A stretch of DNA of 64,000 bases from Martinezella rhizogenes (GTDB lineage: Bacteria > Pseudomonadota > Alphaproteobacteria > Rhizobiales > Rhizobiaceae). The notes beneath the pieces are model-generated. The model did not search any database. It had not been told where the DNA came from and saw nothing but the letters and a program-made list of their open reading frames with translations. The position numbers and the translations under genes were made by a program. This document shows positions 33,273 through 42,097 of this stretch, piece by piece. Each line of letters opens with the position of its first letter. Within the stretch, counting starts at the first letter, position 1. The stretch is taken from positions 1 to 64,000 of the forward strand of contig JAAMEZ010000052.1 in assembly GCA_013322215.1 (NCBI GenBank), in the 5' to 3' direction.

Positions 33273-34906
33273 AGCAGGATTGCGCCTCCGTCGCTGCGTG
33301 GATCATGCGCACCGTCGATCGCCCCGCCTTCGCCGATGCGGATCACGCCGGCTTGGCCGCCAAGCGGACTGAGCGCGTCGATGGTCGAGATTTCATGGCC
33401 CATGGCTCCGAGCGCGGAGACCGCTTCGATGCCGATATTTTCCTCGATCTTCAGGCTGTCGCGGCTGTCCGAGAAGGTCCGGCCGAGCAGGAATCGCGGG
33501 CGCGCGAGCGCTGCAGCTGGATCAAGGCCATGGTCGATAAGCAGGCTGAGCAGCAGCGACAGTGTCTGTGGCTGACCATCCGCGCCCTGTGTACCGTAGA
33601 CCAGATGCGGACGCCTGCCTTTCAGTGCAAGGCCCGGATTGAGCGTATAGAAAGGACGCTTCCCCGGTTGGATGCAATTGGGATTTGCCGGTTCGGTGCT
33701 GAAGGCCGCTCCCCTGTTTTGCCAGAGTAGACCGGTGTCGCCGACTACCACGCCGCTACCCCAGTCGAAATAGAGGCTTTGCAGCAGGGACGCACATCTT
33801 CCATCGGCATCCACGGCTGCAAGCAGCGAGGTGTCGCCGTGTCGATAATCTTGTGGCCAGGGCAGGGCTTGTGCCGGATCGATCGCCGCAGCCTTGGCGG
33901 CAAGGCGGGCTGGATCGAGAAGGTGTTTCGAGACGTCAGCGGCAAAGCGGGGATCGGCGATCGCGTGCCGGTCGAGGAACGCCTGTTTCACGGCCTCGAC
34001 CAGCGCATGATAATAGGCCGGGCTTTCGGGCTGGAAGTCCGCCATCGGCAGATGGTTGAGCACACCCATGATGCCGAGGGTGGTTATTCCTTGGGTCGGT
34101 GGCGGTGGGGCGAGGAGTATCGTGTCGCGATAGGTCTGCTGCAGGGGAGCCACAATATCTGTTTGCGTGGCGGCAAGATCGCCGGCGGAGAGCGGAGAGC
34201 CGGCCTCGGCAAGCCCGCTCGCAATTCGCCGGGCGAGCGCGCCTTCATAGAATTCGCGGGTGCCATGACGCGCTATAGCCTCGAGCGTCCGCGCCAAGGC
34301 AGGCTGGTGCTGGATACCGCCAGAGCAGAAGAGCCCGTTGAAGCCCGGCCAGCCGCTCAGCTCATCTCGCCGGAATTCGTACCAGAAGGCTTGCGACTTG
34401 CTGACTTCGAAGCCGCCGTCCGCGAGCGCGATGGCGTCGTCGAGAAGGGCCGGCAATCGTTCTGTACCGCCCCATTCGGCGGCGGAATAGGCAAGCACTT
34501 TTCCCCAGCTATCCACGAGGCAGGCCGTCGTCAGTGTAGAGGCCGAGCCCCGCAAAGGTATGTCTTCACGCGGAATGGCCGCAGCCGCCTGCCCGATACC
34601 GAGGAAAGTCTGTGCATTGCCTATTTCGTCCGCCACCAGCCAGACCGCGTCGCCGCCGAGCCCGCAGAAATGGGGGTAGGTGACCGATAGCGCAGCTCCG
34701 GCGGCAACCAGCGCTTCAATCGCATTGCCGCCGCGTCTGAGCACTTTCGCGCCTGCTTCACTGGCCAGCCAATGCGGTGTCGCGATCATGGCGCCCGACG
34801 ATGGCGAATTGGTTCGAGTGTTCTGTCTGCTGGAAGGAGTCATGAAATCGGCAGTCGCACCGATGGCGATGATGTCTTGTTCGGCATAGGTAAATCCTGG
34901 CGGCAT
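33269..34906 (-). CDS. Gamma-glutamyltransferase family protein, apparently cytosolic
   Basis: 545 residues. N-terminal region SGAMIATPHWLASEAGAKVL, RRGGNAIEALVAAGAALSV and GLGGDAVWLV matches the GGT large subunit. The autoprocessing Thr is probably in HGDTSLLAAVDADG, the start of the small subunit; GTQGADGQPQTLSLLLSLLI follows. No signal peptide is seen, in contrast to periplasmic GGTs. Start ATG 34906 is kept, but ATG 34843 (MTPSSRQ) is equally possible. Likely hydrolyses a gamma-glutamyl compound or acylated beta-lactam-like amide; together with the overlapping amidohydrolase it suggests stepwise amide hydrolysis. Confidence 0.82.
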   Translation of the reverse strand: MPPGFTYAEQDIIAIGATADFMTPSSRQNTRTNSPSSGAMIATPHWLASEAGAKVLRRGGNAIEALVAAGAALSVTYPHFCGLGGDAVWLVADEIGNAQTFLGIGQAAAAIPREDIPLRGSASTLTTACLVDSWGKVLAYSAAEWGGTERLPALLDDAIALADGGFEVSKSQAFWYEFRRDELSGWPGFNGLFCSGGIQHQPALARTLEAIARHGTREFYEGALARRIASGLAEAGSPLSAGDLAATQTDIVAPLQQTYRDTILLAPPPPTQGITTLGIMGVLNHLPMADFQPESPAYYHALVEAVKQAFLDRHAIADPRFAADVSKHLLDPARLAAKAAAIDPAQALPWPQDYRHGDTSLLAAVDADGRCASLLQSLYFDWGSGVVVGDTGLLWQNRGAAFSTEPANPNCIQPGKRPFYTLNPGLALKGRRPHLVYGTQGADGQPQTLSLLLSLLIDHGLDPAAALARPRFLLGRTFSDSRDSLKIEENIGIEAVSALGAMGHEISTIDALSPLGGQAGVIRIGEGGAIDGAHDPRSDGGAILL

Positions 34907-35393
34907 GATCTGGAAAGCCAGGCATGCAATACCGATGCCATAAGGAGCCGCAGTCGTGCGAGACTGATTTAAGCTATTGTATCTATTGAGAATAAATCAG
35001 TTTCCTGCCACCCAAGCAGCAACGATACCAAAGGCCGATCTTGGCCACACCCCTCAGCGAGTGCCTAGGAATTCGCATGCTCTTGTACAGGTGATGGAAA
35101 AAGTGGCGGTTCAGTCACCGGTGCAGTCCGGAAGGTGGTGTTGCCATTGGATGATGTGCGGTGCTGTCTGCGAGTGCCATCCCCAATCTCAATCGCAGCG
35201 CATTATATCGCTGTCTGCCGGAAAATGATGCTCGGATGCATTCGTCACCGCCTCCTGCAAGGAAGACGGGGATGAGTGAGTTTTCAGCCATGAGGGGGAT
35301 GACAAAGCCGCCCGCTCTCCTATTCTCACGGAGCAGATCATTTCTTGAATGTCGGCAGCCGCCGAGTTCGATCTTGACCGTTGGGAGGACATC
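34907..35393. other. 487-bp intergenic region without a recognisable gene
   Basis: Lies between the divergent GGT gene and the epimerase gene. The open frames here have no recognisable protein features. An AT-rich stretch at 34965-35005 probably holds the GGT promoter. No riboswitch, tRNA or repeat was recognised. Confidence 0.5.
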
Positions 35394-36347
35394 ATGACGC
35401 GCACGGTGATTATCGGTGCAACGGGCCATGTCGGCACCTATCTCGTGCCGCGGCTGATCGAGGCAGGTCATGATGTCGTGGCGATCAGCCGAGGCCAAGC
35501 CAAACCCTATTCGCCGAACAAAGCGTGGAATGATGTGGAGATGCAGGCGATGGATCGCGCTGCGATGGAGAAGGAAGGCAGCTTTGGTCCAGCCATTCGC
35601 GCGTTAAAGCCGGATATCGTCATCGACATGATCTGCTTCACGCTCGACAGCGCAAGGCATCTGACCGAGGCGCTCACCGATCATGTCGGCCATTTCCTGC
35701 ACACGGGCACGATCTGGACGCATGGATTTTCGACCGTCGTGCCGACGCCGGAAGAAGCGCCGAAGCAGCCCTTCGGTGATTATGGCATCCAGAAAGCCGC
35801 GATCGAAGCATATCTGCTTGATGAGGCGCGCCGCAGGGGATTTCCCGCGACCCTGATCCATCCCGGTCATATTGTCGGTCCAGGCTGGGCGCCCCTCAAT
35901 CCCGCCGGGCATTTTAATCTATCCGCCTTCTCGACTTTGGCGCGGGGTGAAACCCTCGTCTTGCCGAATTTCGGCCTGGAGACGGTCCACCATGTTCATG
36001 CCGATGACGTCGCGCAGATGTTCATGGGCGCCATTGCCAACTGGCGGGCCTCGACGGGAGAGGCTTTCCATGCGGTTTCAAGCGGCGCTCTGACGCTCAG
36101 AGGCTATGCAGAAGCGATGTCGCGATGGTTCGGACATGAGCCGAAGCTGGAATTCCTGCCCTATGGGGCGTGGGCCGAAGGCCAGTCGGCGGAAGATGCG
36201 CAGGCGACCTGGGAGCACATTGCCAGAAGCCCGAATTGCTCGATTTCGAAGGCCGAGCGGCTGCTCGGCTACCGGCCTCGCTACACCTCGCTGCAGGCTG
36301 TTCAGGAAGCGGTTGCCTGGCTGGTGGAGAGGGGCCGGATCGGCTAA
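35394..36347 (+). CDS. NAD-dependent epimerase/dehydratase family protein
   Basis: 317 residues from ATG 35394, with GGGAGG 8 bases upstream; the frame is open to 35349 but without a better start. N-terminal dinucleotide motif TVIIGATGHVGTYLVPRLIEAG, then KPDIVIDMICFTLDSARHLTEAL and a C-terminal substrate-binding region. The extended-SDR Tyr-x3-Lys appears as YGIQKAAIEAYL. Similar proteins are atypical epimerases/reductases of sugar-like or isoflavone-like substrates. No clear partner among its neighbours. Confidence 0.83.
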   Translation: MTRTVIIGATGHVGTYLVPRLIEAGHDVVAISRGQAKPYSPNKAWNDVEMQAMDRAAMEKEGSFGPAIRALKPDIVIDMICFTLDSARHLTEALTDHVGHFLHTGTIWTHGFSTVVPTPEEAPKQPFGDYGIQKAAIEAYLLDEARRRGFPATLIHPGHIVGPGWAPLNPAGHFNLSAFSTLARGETLVLPNFGLETVHHVHADDVAQMFMGAIANWRASTGEAFHAVSSGALTLRGYAEAMSRWFGHEPKLEFLPYGAWAEGQSAEDAQATWEHIARSPNCSISKAERLLGYRPRYTSLQAVQEAVAWLVERGRIG

Positions 36348-36369
36348 AGCTCAGGCGTTCGGGCCTAAA

Positions 36370-37581
36370 TCAACTGGCCTTGAGCCAGGAATCCATGCCC
36401 CTGGCCGCCGCACGCCCCGTCGCAAAGCAGGCAGTCAGGAGGTAGCCGCCGGTCGGGGCTTCCCAATCGATCATTTCTCCGGCGGTGAAGATGCCGGGCA
36501 GCTTTTTCAGCATGTATCTCTCGTCGAGCTCATCCCAACGAATGCCGCCGGCGGACGAGATGGCCTCGGCAATGGGCCTTGGTCTCAATAATGGAATCGG
36601 CAAAGCCTTGATCAAGCGGGCCAGACTTTCCGGATGCGAGAGAGCGGCGGGATCGGCAAGCTCGCGCAAAAGTCCGGCCTTGGCGCCCTCGATCCCGGTG
36701 CCCTTACGTAGGCGATTGGAGAAACTGGCCTTGGGGTCCTGCCGTGCCAGATCGCGCGCCAAACGCTCTTCGTTGCGTCCGGGTGCCAGATCGATAATCA
36801 GCGAGGCCTCGCCCTTTTTTGCCAAACGGTCACGCAGCGAGGCGGCGTGTGCATAGACCAGGCTGCCCTCGATCCCTGTTTTTGAGATCACGAATTCGCC
36901 GGGAAAAGTCCCTGCTTGCGATGTCGCCGTTACGGCTTTCAGTGGTTCGCCGGCAAAACGCTCGCTGAACATCGCGCTCCAGGTGACGTCGAAACCGCAA
37001 TTGGCTGGCTGGAAAGCAGCGATGTCGATCCCCTTGTCGCGAAGCCAGCTGACCCATGCCACGTCCGACCCGAGCCGTGCATAGCTCGCACCACCAAGTG
37101 CGAGCAGAACGGCGTCATGACGCATAAGTGCGCGCCCCTTCGGTGTTTCGAATACCAAGGCGCCATCCTCGAAGCCGCACCAGCGATGCCGTGTCATAAT
37201 GCTGACACCGCGCGCCTCCAGCCGCGCCAGCCAGGCACGCAGCAGCGGCGATGCCTTCATGACTTTCGGGAAGACGCGGCCGGAAGAGCCGACAAAGGTT
37301 TCCGTTCCAAGGCTTTCCGCCCAGGCTCTGATGTCATCCGGCTGGAAATCGTCAAGCGCGGTGCGCAATCGGGCCGAGGCAGCGCCGAAGCGGGTGGCAA
37401 AAAGGCCGTAGTTTTCCGAGTGCGTGATGTTGAGGCCGGATTTTCCGGCCAGTAGAAACTTGCGCGCCACCGTCGGCATGCTGTCGTAGACCGCGATGCG
37501 ATGGCCGAGCAGTGACAAGGTCTCTGCCGCCATCAATCCGGCAGGGCCGCCGCCTATGATTGCGATTTGCTTTTTGGTCAT
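36370..37581 (-). CDS. BaiN/HI0933-family flavoprotein (NAD(P)/FAD-dependent oxidoreductase)
   Basis: 403 residues from ATG 37581 (a GTG two codons upstream is possible). FAD motif QIAIIGGGPAGLMAAETLSL at the N-terminus, then the family signature RKFLLAGKSGLNITHSE, and the C-terminal GIFTAGEMIDWEAPTGGYLL. This is the TIGR03862/YhiN-like group whose physiological role is largely unknown. Convergent with the epimerase gene (22-bp gap). Probably a housekeeping flavoprotein rather than part of an adjacent pathway. Confidence 0.88.
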   Translation of the reverse strand: MTKKQIAIIGGGPAGLMAAETLSLLGHRIAVYDSMPTVARKFLLAGKSGLNITHSENYGLFATRFGAASARLRTALDDFQPDDIRAWAESLGTETFVGSSGRVFPKVMKASPLLRAWLARLEARGVSIMTRHRWCGFEDGALVFETPKGRALMRHDAVLLALGGASYARLGSDVAWVSWLRDKGIDIAAFQPANCGFDVTWSAMFSERFAGEPLKAVTATSQAGTFPGEFVISKTGIEGSLVYAHAASLRDRLAKKGEASLIIDLAPGRNEERLARDLARQDPKASFSNRLRKGTGIEGAKAGLLRELADPAALSHPESLARLIKALPIPLLRPRPIAEAISSAGGIRWDELDERYMLKKLPGIFTAGEMIDWEAPTGGYLLTACFATGRAAARGMDSWLKAS

Positions 37582-37750
37582 GCTCACCCGGTGCCGCTTG
37601 CCTATTGCTCTCTAGGGCCGGATGGGGTCAGAAGGCAAGATCGTTGCCGTGTCCCGACCCAAACTCGCCCTCATTCAGATGGTTACGGCGGCAGCGGGAG
37701 CTCCGCGTTTCCTGCCGGCATCCTTCTCCATATTCACATTTAAATCGATA

Positions 37751-37764
37751 TAACCATATAGTTA
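37751..37764. promoter_or_regulatory. TetR operator copy 1, TAACCATATAGTTA
   Basis: Thirteen of fourteen bases match the perfect palindrome at 38674-38687. It sits about 105 bp upstream of the TetR start in an AT-rich promoter region, consistent with autoregulation. Confidence 0.6.
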
Positions 37765-37870
37765 CTATTGCCCTCGATTTACCGGGGGCTGTCAACTTAT
37801 GCGATGATCGGTTACTTATCGGCGTGAGGATGGGCCGCATAAGCCTTACGAAATGCCGCCGGGAGCCATG

Positions 37871-38578
37871 ATGTCAGAAGCCAAGACCGTGAAGCGCAGC
37901 GCAAAGAGTGCAGACCTTGCGAATGCAGAGCAAACCTCCTCGCGCACGGCTTCGGAACGGCCCCGTCTCAGGGATGCGGAACGCACCAGTAAGGCGATTT
38001 TGGCCGCCGCTACCAAGGAGTTTGCCGAGCGTGGCTATGGCGGTGCCCGCGTCGATGCAATCGCCGAGCGCGCCAAGATCAACAAGCGAATGCTCTACCA
38101 CTATTTCGGCGGCAAGGATGCGCTCTATGTCGCCGTTCTGGAAGGCAGTTATATCGCCATTCGCTCGGCGGAAGCGCGGCTCGATCTTTCGCATCGCTCG
38201 CCTCAAGACGGCATGCGGGAGCTGGTTGTCTTTACCTGGCAATATTTCCTGGATCACCCGGAATTCCTGGGGATTCTCAGCACGGAAAACATGCACAAGG
38301 CACGTTTTCTGAAGCGTTCGGCGCGCATTTTCGAACTGCACTCGCCGCTGGTATCGGAGATTTCCGGCCTGCTCGACCGCGGCGCGGCAACGGGCGTATT
38401 CCGCAATGACTGCGATCCGGTGAAGATCTATATGAGCATTGCGGCACTTGGCTCGTTCTTCCTGACGAACCGCTGGACGCTCTCGACGATCTTCCGCCGC
38501 AACCTCTCGGACAAGAGCGAAATCGACGCCTGGGGCGAGCATATCGTCGATGTGATTTTCGCCTATCTGCGTCCCTAA
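37871..38578 (+). CDS. TetR/AcrR-family transcriptional regulator
   Basis: 235 residues from ATG 37871 (ATG 37868 and 37853 are alternatives; GGGAG precedes 37868). A basic N-terminal tail of about 35 residues is followed by the TetR HTH: AILAAATKEFAERGYGGARV, DAIAERAKINKRMLYHYFGG. The effector/dimer domain includes LSTENMHKARFLKRS and is of the TetR_C type seen near RutR/NemR-like proteins. It lies 129 bp upstream of the dehydrogenase operon, and a 14-bp dyad is shared by its own promoter and that operon, so it most likely represses both. TetR control of sugar-type genes is unusual. Confidence 0.9.
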   Translation: MSEAKTVKRSAKSADLANAEQTSSRTASERPRLRDAERTSKAILAAATKEFAERGYGGARVDAIAERAKINKRMLYHYFGGKDALYVAVLEGSYIAIRSAEARLDLSHRSPQDGMRELVVFTWQYFLDHPEFLGILSTENMHKARFLKRSARIFELHSPLVSEISGLLDRGAATGVFRNDCDPVKIYMSIAALGSFFLTNRWTLSTIFRRNLSDKSEIDAWGEHIVDVIFAYLRP

Positions 38579-38673
38579 AAATCCCGGGGCAACAACCCCC
38601 GCAACGACAGATGATTGCCGCTGTGGCCACTGATGATGGCCGTTGACAGTATCGCGTCGCCGTGTCAGTTATG

Positions 38674-38687
38674 TAACTATATAGTTA
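38674..38687. promoter_or_regulatory. TetR operator copy 2, perfect palindrome TAACTATATAGTTA
   Basis: A perfect 14-bp palindrome ending 20 bp upstream of the dehydrogenase ATG, directly ahead of the ribosome binding site. A bound repressor would block transcription of the three-gene operon. The same motif with one change precedes the tetR gene. Confidence 0.65.
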
Positions 38688-38707
38688 TTTACGGGAGGAA
38701 GAAACTC

Positions 38708-39865
38708 ATGGCAACGAAGCCGATCGGCATCATCATGCACGGTATTACCGGCCGCATGGGCTATAACCAGCATCTCGTGCGTTCCATCCTGGCGATCCGC
38801 GAACAGGGCGGCGTTCTTCTGTCGAACGGCGACCGGCTGATGCCCGAGCCGGTGCTCGTCGGCCGCAATGCCGAAAAGATCGAGGCGATTGCCCGCAAGC
38901 ACGGTCTGTCGAAGACGACGACCGATCTCGACGCTGCTCTTGCCGATCCCAACAATACGATCTTCTTCGATGCCGGCTCGACGCAGATGCGCGTGGAGCT
39001 TCTCGAAAAGGCGATTGCCGCCGGCAAGCATGTCTATTGCGAAAAGCCGATCTCCGAGACGCTTGAGGAGGCGCTGTCGGTAGCGGCTTCCGCCGAGCGT
39101 CGCGGCGTCAAGAACGGTGTCGTTCAGGACAAGCTCTTCCTGCCGGGTCTGCGCAAGATCGCCATGCTGCGCGACAGCGGCTTCTTCGGCAAGATCCTCT
39201 CCGTGCGGGGCGAATTCGGTTACTGGGTCTTCGAAGGCGATTGGGGGGTGAAGGCACAGCGTCCGTCCTGGAACTACCGCAAAAAGGATGGCGGCGGCAT
39301 GATTCTCGATATGCTGCCACATTGGCGCTATGTGCTCGACAATCTGTTTGGTGAGGTAAAGTCCGTCAGCTGCCTCGGCGCAACGCATATTCCAAGCCGC
39401 GTCGACGAGAATGGCAATACCTATGCTGCCGATGCCGACGACGCCGCCTATGCTACCTTCGAGCTCGAAGGCGGCGTTATCGCGCATATCAACTCCTCCT
39501 GGGCAGTGCGCGTGCGTCGCGACGATCTCGTCACCTTCCAGGTCGACGGCACGCATGGATCGGCCGTCTGCGGTCTGATGCGTTGCTGGACGCAGCATCG
39601 CGTCAATACGCCGAAGCCCGTCTGGAACCCGGATCAGCCGCAACCGATCAATTTCTTCGACACTTGGGAAGAAGTGCCGGAGACGCAGGCCTTCGACAAT
39701 GGCTTCAAGGCGCAGTGGGAGCAGTTCCTGTGCCATGTGGCCGAGGATGCGCCGTGGAAGTTCACGCTTCGCGAGGGCGCCAAGGGCGTGCAGCTGGCGG
39801 AGCTGGCACAGAAGAGCTGGGCGGAGCGTCGCTGGGTCGACGTGCCTTCCCTTTCGGCCCGCTAG
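38708..39865 (+). CDS. Gfo/Idh/MocA-family oxidoreductase
   Basis: 385 residues from ATG 38708 with GGGAGGA upstream; the open frame to 38615 crosses the operator and is unlikely. N-terminal Rossmann domain (PIGIIMHGITGRMGYNQHLV), then the family catalytic motif YCEKPISETLEEAL (Glu-Lys-Pro) and a C-terminal beta-sheet domain (GGGMILDMLPHWRYVLDNLF). These enzymes oxidise sugars, inositols or their derivatives with NAD(P). First of three genes followed by a DUF993 protein and an isomerase/epimerase. Confidence 0.9.
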   Translation: MATKPIGIIMHGITGRMGYNQHLVRSILAIREQGGVLLSNGDRLMPEPVLVGRNAEKIEAIARKHGLSKTTTDLDAALADPNNTIFFDAGSTQMRVELLEKAIAAGKHVYCEKPISETLEEALSVAASAERRGVKNGVVQDKLFLPGLRKIAMLRDSGFFGKILSVRGEFGYWVFEGDWGVKAQRPSWNYRKKDGGGMILDMLPHWRYVLDNLFGEVKSVSCLGATHIPSRVDENGNTYAADADDAAYATFELEGGVIAHINSSWAVRVRRDDLVTFQVDGTHGSAVCGLMRCWTQHRVNTPKPVWNPDQPQPINFFDTWEEVPETQAFDNGFKAQWEQFLCHVAEDAPWKFTLREGAKGVQLAELAQKSWAERRWVDVPSLSAR

Positions 39866-39877
39866 GAGACTGGCCTC

Positions 39878-41053
39878 ATGGAGAGAAGCCTTCACTTGCC
39901 AAGGGCGGGCGGCACGATTGCTGTCTTCACACCCGCCAATGAGCCGCTGATCGCGCCTGTGAAACCGGCGGGCGGTCATCACTTCAATCGCGTCGCCTAT
40001 GCAGCTGCGCATGTCGTGGTCGACGCGCTGGCAGATAATGATCCATGGCTGGACCGCAACATCGATTGGGAACGCACTATCGCCTTCCGCGAATATCTCT
40101 GGGGGCTTGGCCTCGGCGTTGCCGAAGCAATGGATACCGCGCAGCGCGGTATGGGGCTGGACTGGACTGGCGCGAAGGAGCTGATCGCTCATGCGCAGTC
40201 GGCAGCCCGTGGTCGGCCGGATGCCGTGATTGCCTATGGCGCCGGAACCGATCATCTCCAACCCGGTCCCGATGTCACGATTGATGACGTCATCCGCGCC
40301 TACGAGGAGCAGATCGCCTATGTGGAAGGGCAGGGTGGCCGCGTCATCCTGATGGCGAGCAGGGCACTTGCAGCGGCAGCCAAGAGCCCGGATGATTATA
40401 TCCGTGTCTACGACCGTATCCTCGGTCAGGTCAAAGAGCCCGTCATCATTCACTGGCTCGGCTCGATGTTCGATCCGGCGCTTGCGGGCTATTGGGGATC
40501 GACCGACGACATGCTGGCGATGGAAACCGCGACCGCGATCATCAATCAGAACGCGGCCAAGGTCGATGGCGTGAAGATCTCGCTGCTTTCGGCGGAAAAG
40601 GAAATCGTCATGCGCCGCCGGCTCGATCCGTCGGTCAAGATGTACACGGGCGACGATTTCAACTACGCCGAACTGATCGCCGGCGACGAACAGGGCTATT
40701 CGCACGCCTTGCTCGGCATCTTCGATGCTGTCGCGCCGGCCGCAAGTGCGGCGCTTGCGAAGCTTGCGGAGAACGACCTCGACGCTTTTCACGCGATCCT
40801 GGCGCCGACCGTGCCGCTATCGCGTCATATCTTCAAGGCGCCGACGCGCTTCTACAAGACCGGCGTCGTCTTCCTAGCCTACCTCAACGGCTTCCAGGAC
40901 CATTTCCAGATGCTCGGCGGCCAGCAGAGCGCGCGCTCGATCCAGCACCTCTCGGAGCTGTTCCGGCTGGCCGATACGGCGCGCGTGCTACGCGATCCGG
41001 ATCTGGCGACCTATCGGATGAAGGCGATCCTTACCACCGTCGGCATCGATTAA
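39878..41053 (+). CDS. DUF993 family protein (dihydrodipicolinate-synthase-like)
   Basis: 391 residues matching the DUF993 family: AVFTPANEPLIAPVKPAGGH, NRVAYAAAHVVVDALADNDP, KEPVIIHWLGSMFDPALAGY, KVDGVKISLLSAEKEIVMRR (Lys of a possible Schiff base in KISLL) and KMYTGDDFNYAELIAGD. The fold is predicted to be a TIM barrel related to class I aldolases of the DHDPS group, so retro-aldol cleavage of a keto-sugar acid is plausible. It starts 12 bp after the dehydrogenase gene. The physiological reaction of the family is not known to me. Confidence 0.85.
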   Translation: MERSLHLPRAGGTIAVFTPANEPLIAPVKPAGGHHFNRVAYAAAHVVVDALADNDPWLDRNIDWERTIAFREYLWGLGLGVAEAMDTAQRGMGLDWTGAKELIAHAQSAARGRPDAVIAYGAGTDHLQPGPDVTIDDVIRAYEEQIAYVEGQGGRVILMASRALAAAAKSPDDYIRVYDRILGQVKEPVIIHWLGSMFDPALAGYWGSTDDMLAMETATAIINQNAAKVDGVKISLLSAEKEIVMRRRLDPSVKMYTGDDFNYAELIAGDEQGYSHALLGIFDAVAPAASAALAKLAENDLDAFHAILAPTVPLSRHIFKAPTRFYKTGVVFLAYLNGFQDHFQMLGGQQSARSIQHLSELFRLADTARVLRDPDLATYRMKAILTTVGID

Positions 41054-41140
41054 AGCATGATCCCAGAAAGTGCGCAGCGGCTTTTGAATAAGATTGTGCA
41101 ATATCAAATAGCTAGAGCACGATGACGTGTCGAATAAAGG
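41054..41140. repeat. Rhizobial intergenic repeat (RIME-like palindromic element)
   Basis: The stretch beginning AGCATGATCCCAGAAAGTG directly after the stop codon, with CAGCGGCTTTTGAATAAGAT and AGAGCACGATGACGTG further on, strongly resembles a family of short palindromic repeats scattered through Rhizobium intergenic regions. GCATGAT and ATTGTGC provide the outer imperfect dyad. Assignment is from memory of the element's consensus; only one copy lies in this window. Confidence 0.55.
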
Positions 41141-41184
41141 TCATCGGGTTCTAGCGGATAAGAGGATCGGGGAGGATCATCACA

Positions 41185-42009
41185 ATGGCCGTAGAGGGTC
41201 TATCCATCAATCTGGCGACGGTGCGCCAGCAATATGACATGCGTCAGGCGGTGGAGGCGTGCCTGAAGCAGGATATCGTCGCGATAGCCCCCTGGCGCGA
41301 TCAGGTGCACAAGATCGGACTTTCGGAAGCGGCGCGAATCGTTGCTGACAACAAGCTCAAGGTCACGGGCCTTTGCCGCGGGGGCATGTTTCCTGCGGCC
41401 AGCTCCGAGGGCAGGGCGGCTGCTATCGACGACAACAAGCGCGCGATCGACGAAGCGGCGGCGCTCAATGCCGATTGTCTCGTCCTCGTTGTCGGCGGCC
41501 TGCCGGAGGGATCGAAGGATATCCCTCACGCTCGCGAGATGGTGGCGGACGGCATCGCGGTGATCCTGCCGCATGCCCGCAGTGCCGGAATTCCGCTGGC
41601 GATCGAACCGCTGCACCCGATGTACGCGGCTGACCGCGCCTGCGTGAACACGTTGGAGCAGGCGCTCGACATCTGCGATCTCCTCGGCGAAGGCATCGGT
41701 GTCGCCATCGATGTCTACCATGTCTGGTGGGACCCGAAGCTTTACGAACAGATCGCGCGCGCCGGTGCCGGCGGCCGCATCCTGGCCCATCACATCTGCG
41801 ACTGGCTGGTGCCGACCACGGATCTGCTGCTTGATCGTGGCATGATGGGTGACGGCGTGATCGACTTGAAGCGCATCCGCGCCGAGATCGAGAAGGCTGG
41901 CTTCTTCGGCCTGCAGGAGGTCGAGATTTTCTCTCAGAACAATTGGTGGAAGCGGCCGGGCGAAGAGGTTCTCTCCACCTGTGTCGAGCGCTTCCGCACC
42001 GTTTGCTGA
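41185..42009 (+). CDS. Sugar phosphate isomerase/epimerase family protein (TIM barrel, IolE-like)
   Basis: 274 residues of the AP-endonuclease-2-like TIM barrel family: LSINLATVRQQYDMRQAVEA, VTGLCRGGMFPAASSEGRAA, PLAIEPLHPMYAADRACVNT (metal Glu), GVAIDVYHVWWDPKL (metal Asp/His) and FGLQEVEIFSQNNWWKRPGE. Members isomerise or dehydrate keto-sugars or inososes. GGGGAGG upstream of the ATG. It is 131 bp after DUF993 with the repeat between; probably still the same pathway. Confidence 0.87.
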   Translation: MAVEGLSINLATVRQQYDMRQAVEACLKQDIVAIAPWRDQVHKIGLSEAARIVADNKLKVTGLCRGGMFPAASSEGRAAAIDDNKRAIDEAAALNADCLVLVVGGLPEGSKDIPHAREMVADGIAVILPHARSAGIPLAIEPLHPMYAADRACVNTLEQALDICDLLGEGIGVAIDVYHVWWDPKLYEQIARAGAGGRILAHHICDWLVPTTDLLLDRGMMGDGVIDLKRIRAEIEKAGFFGLQEVEIFSQNNWWKRPGEEVLSTCVERFRTVC

Positions 42010-42043
42010 GCCGCAGCGGCTCGGGCAGCATCTCCAATAAAAA

Positions 42044-42071
42044 AGCCGGGCCAACAACAAGTGGCCCGGCT
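42044..42071. terminator. Bidirectional rho-independent terminator
   Basis: AGCCGGGCCA 42044-42053 and TGGCCCGGCT 42062-42071 form a 10-bp GC-rich stem with an 8-base loop. An A-run precedes it (T-run for the minus strand) and CTCTTTC follows on the plus strand. It separates the convergent isomerase and binding-protein genes. Confidence 0.85.
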
Positions 42072-42097
42072 CTCTTTCAAAGCGATAACGTGACGGC

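Noticed and set aside
34977..35348. Possible small genes or a riboswitch in the GGT-epimerase gap
   Set aside because: Several short frames exist but none has a convincing start or motif, and I could not match a known riboswitch core.
38669..40792. 707-residue open frame on the minus strand
   Set aside because: It is antisense to the Gfo/Idh and DUF993 genes, which have recognisable families, start sites and an operator; the minus-strand product has no recognisable motif and arises from high-GC codon use.
42044..42071. Regulatory dyad before the LivJ-like gene
   Set aside because: It lies after the stop codons of two convergent genes and has the stem plus A/T runs of a terminator.
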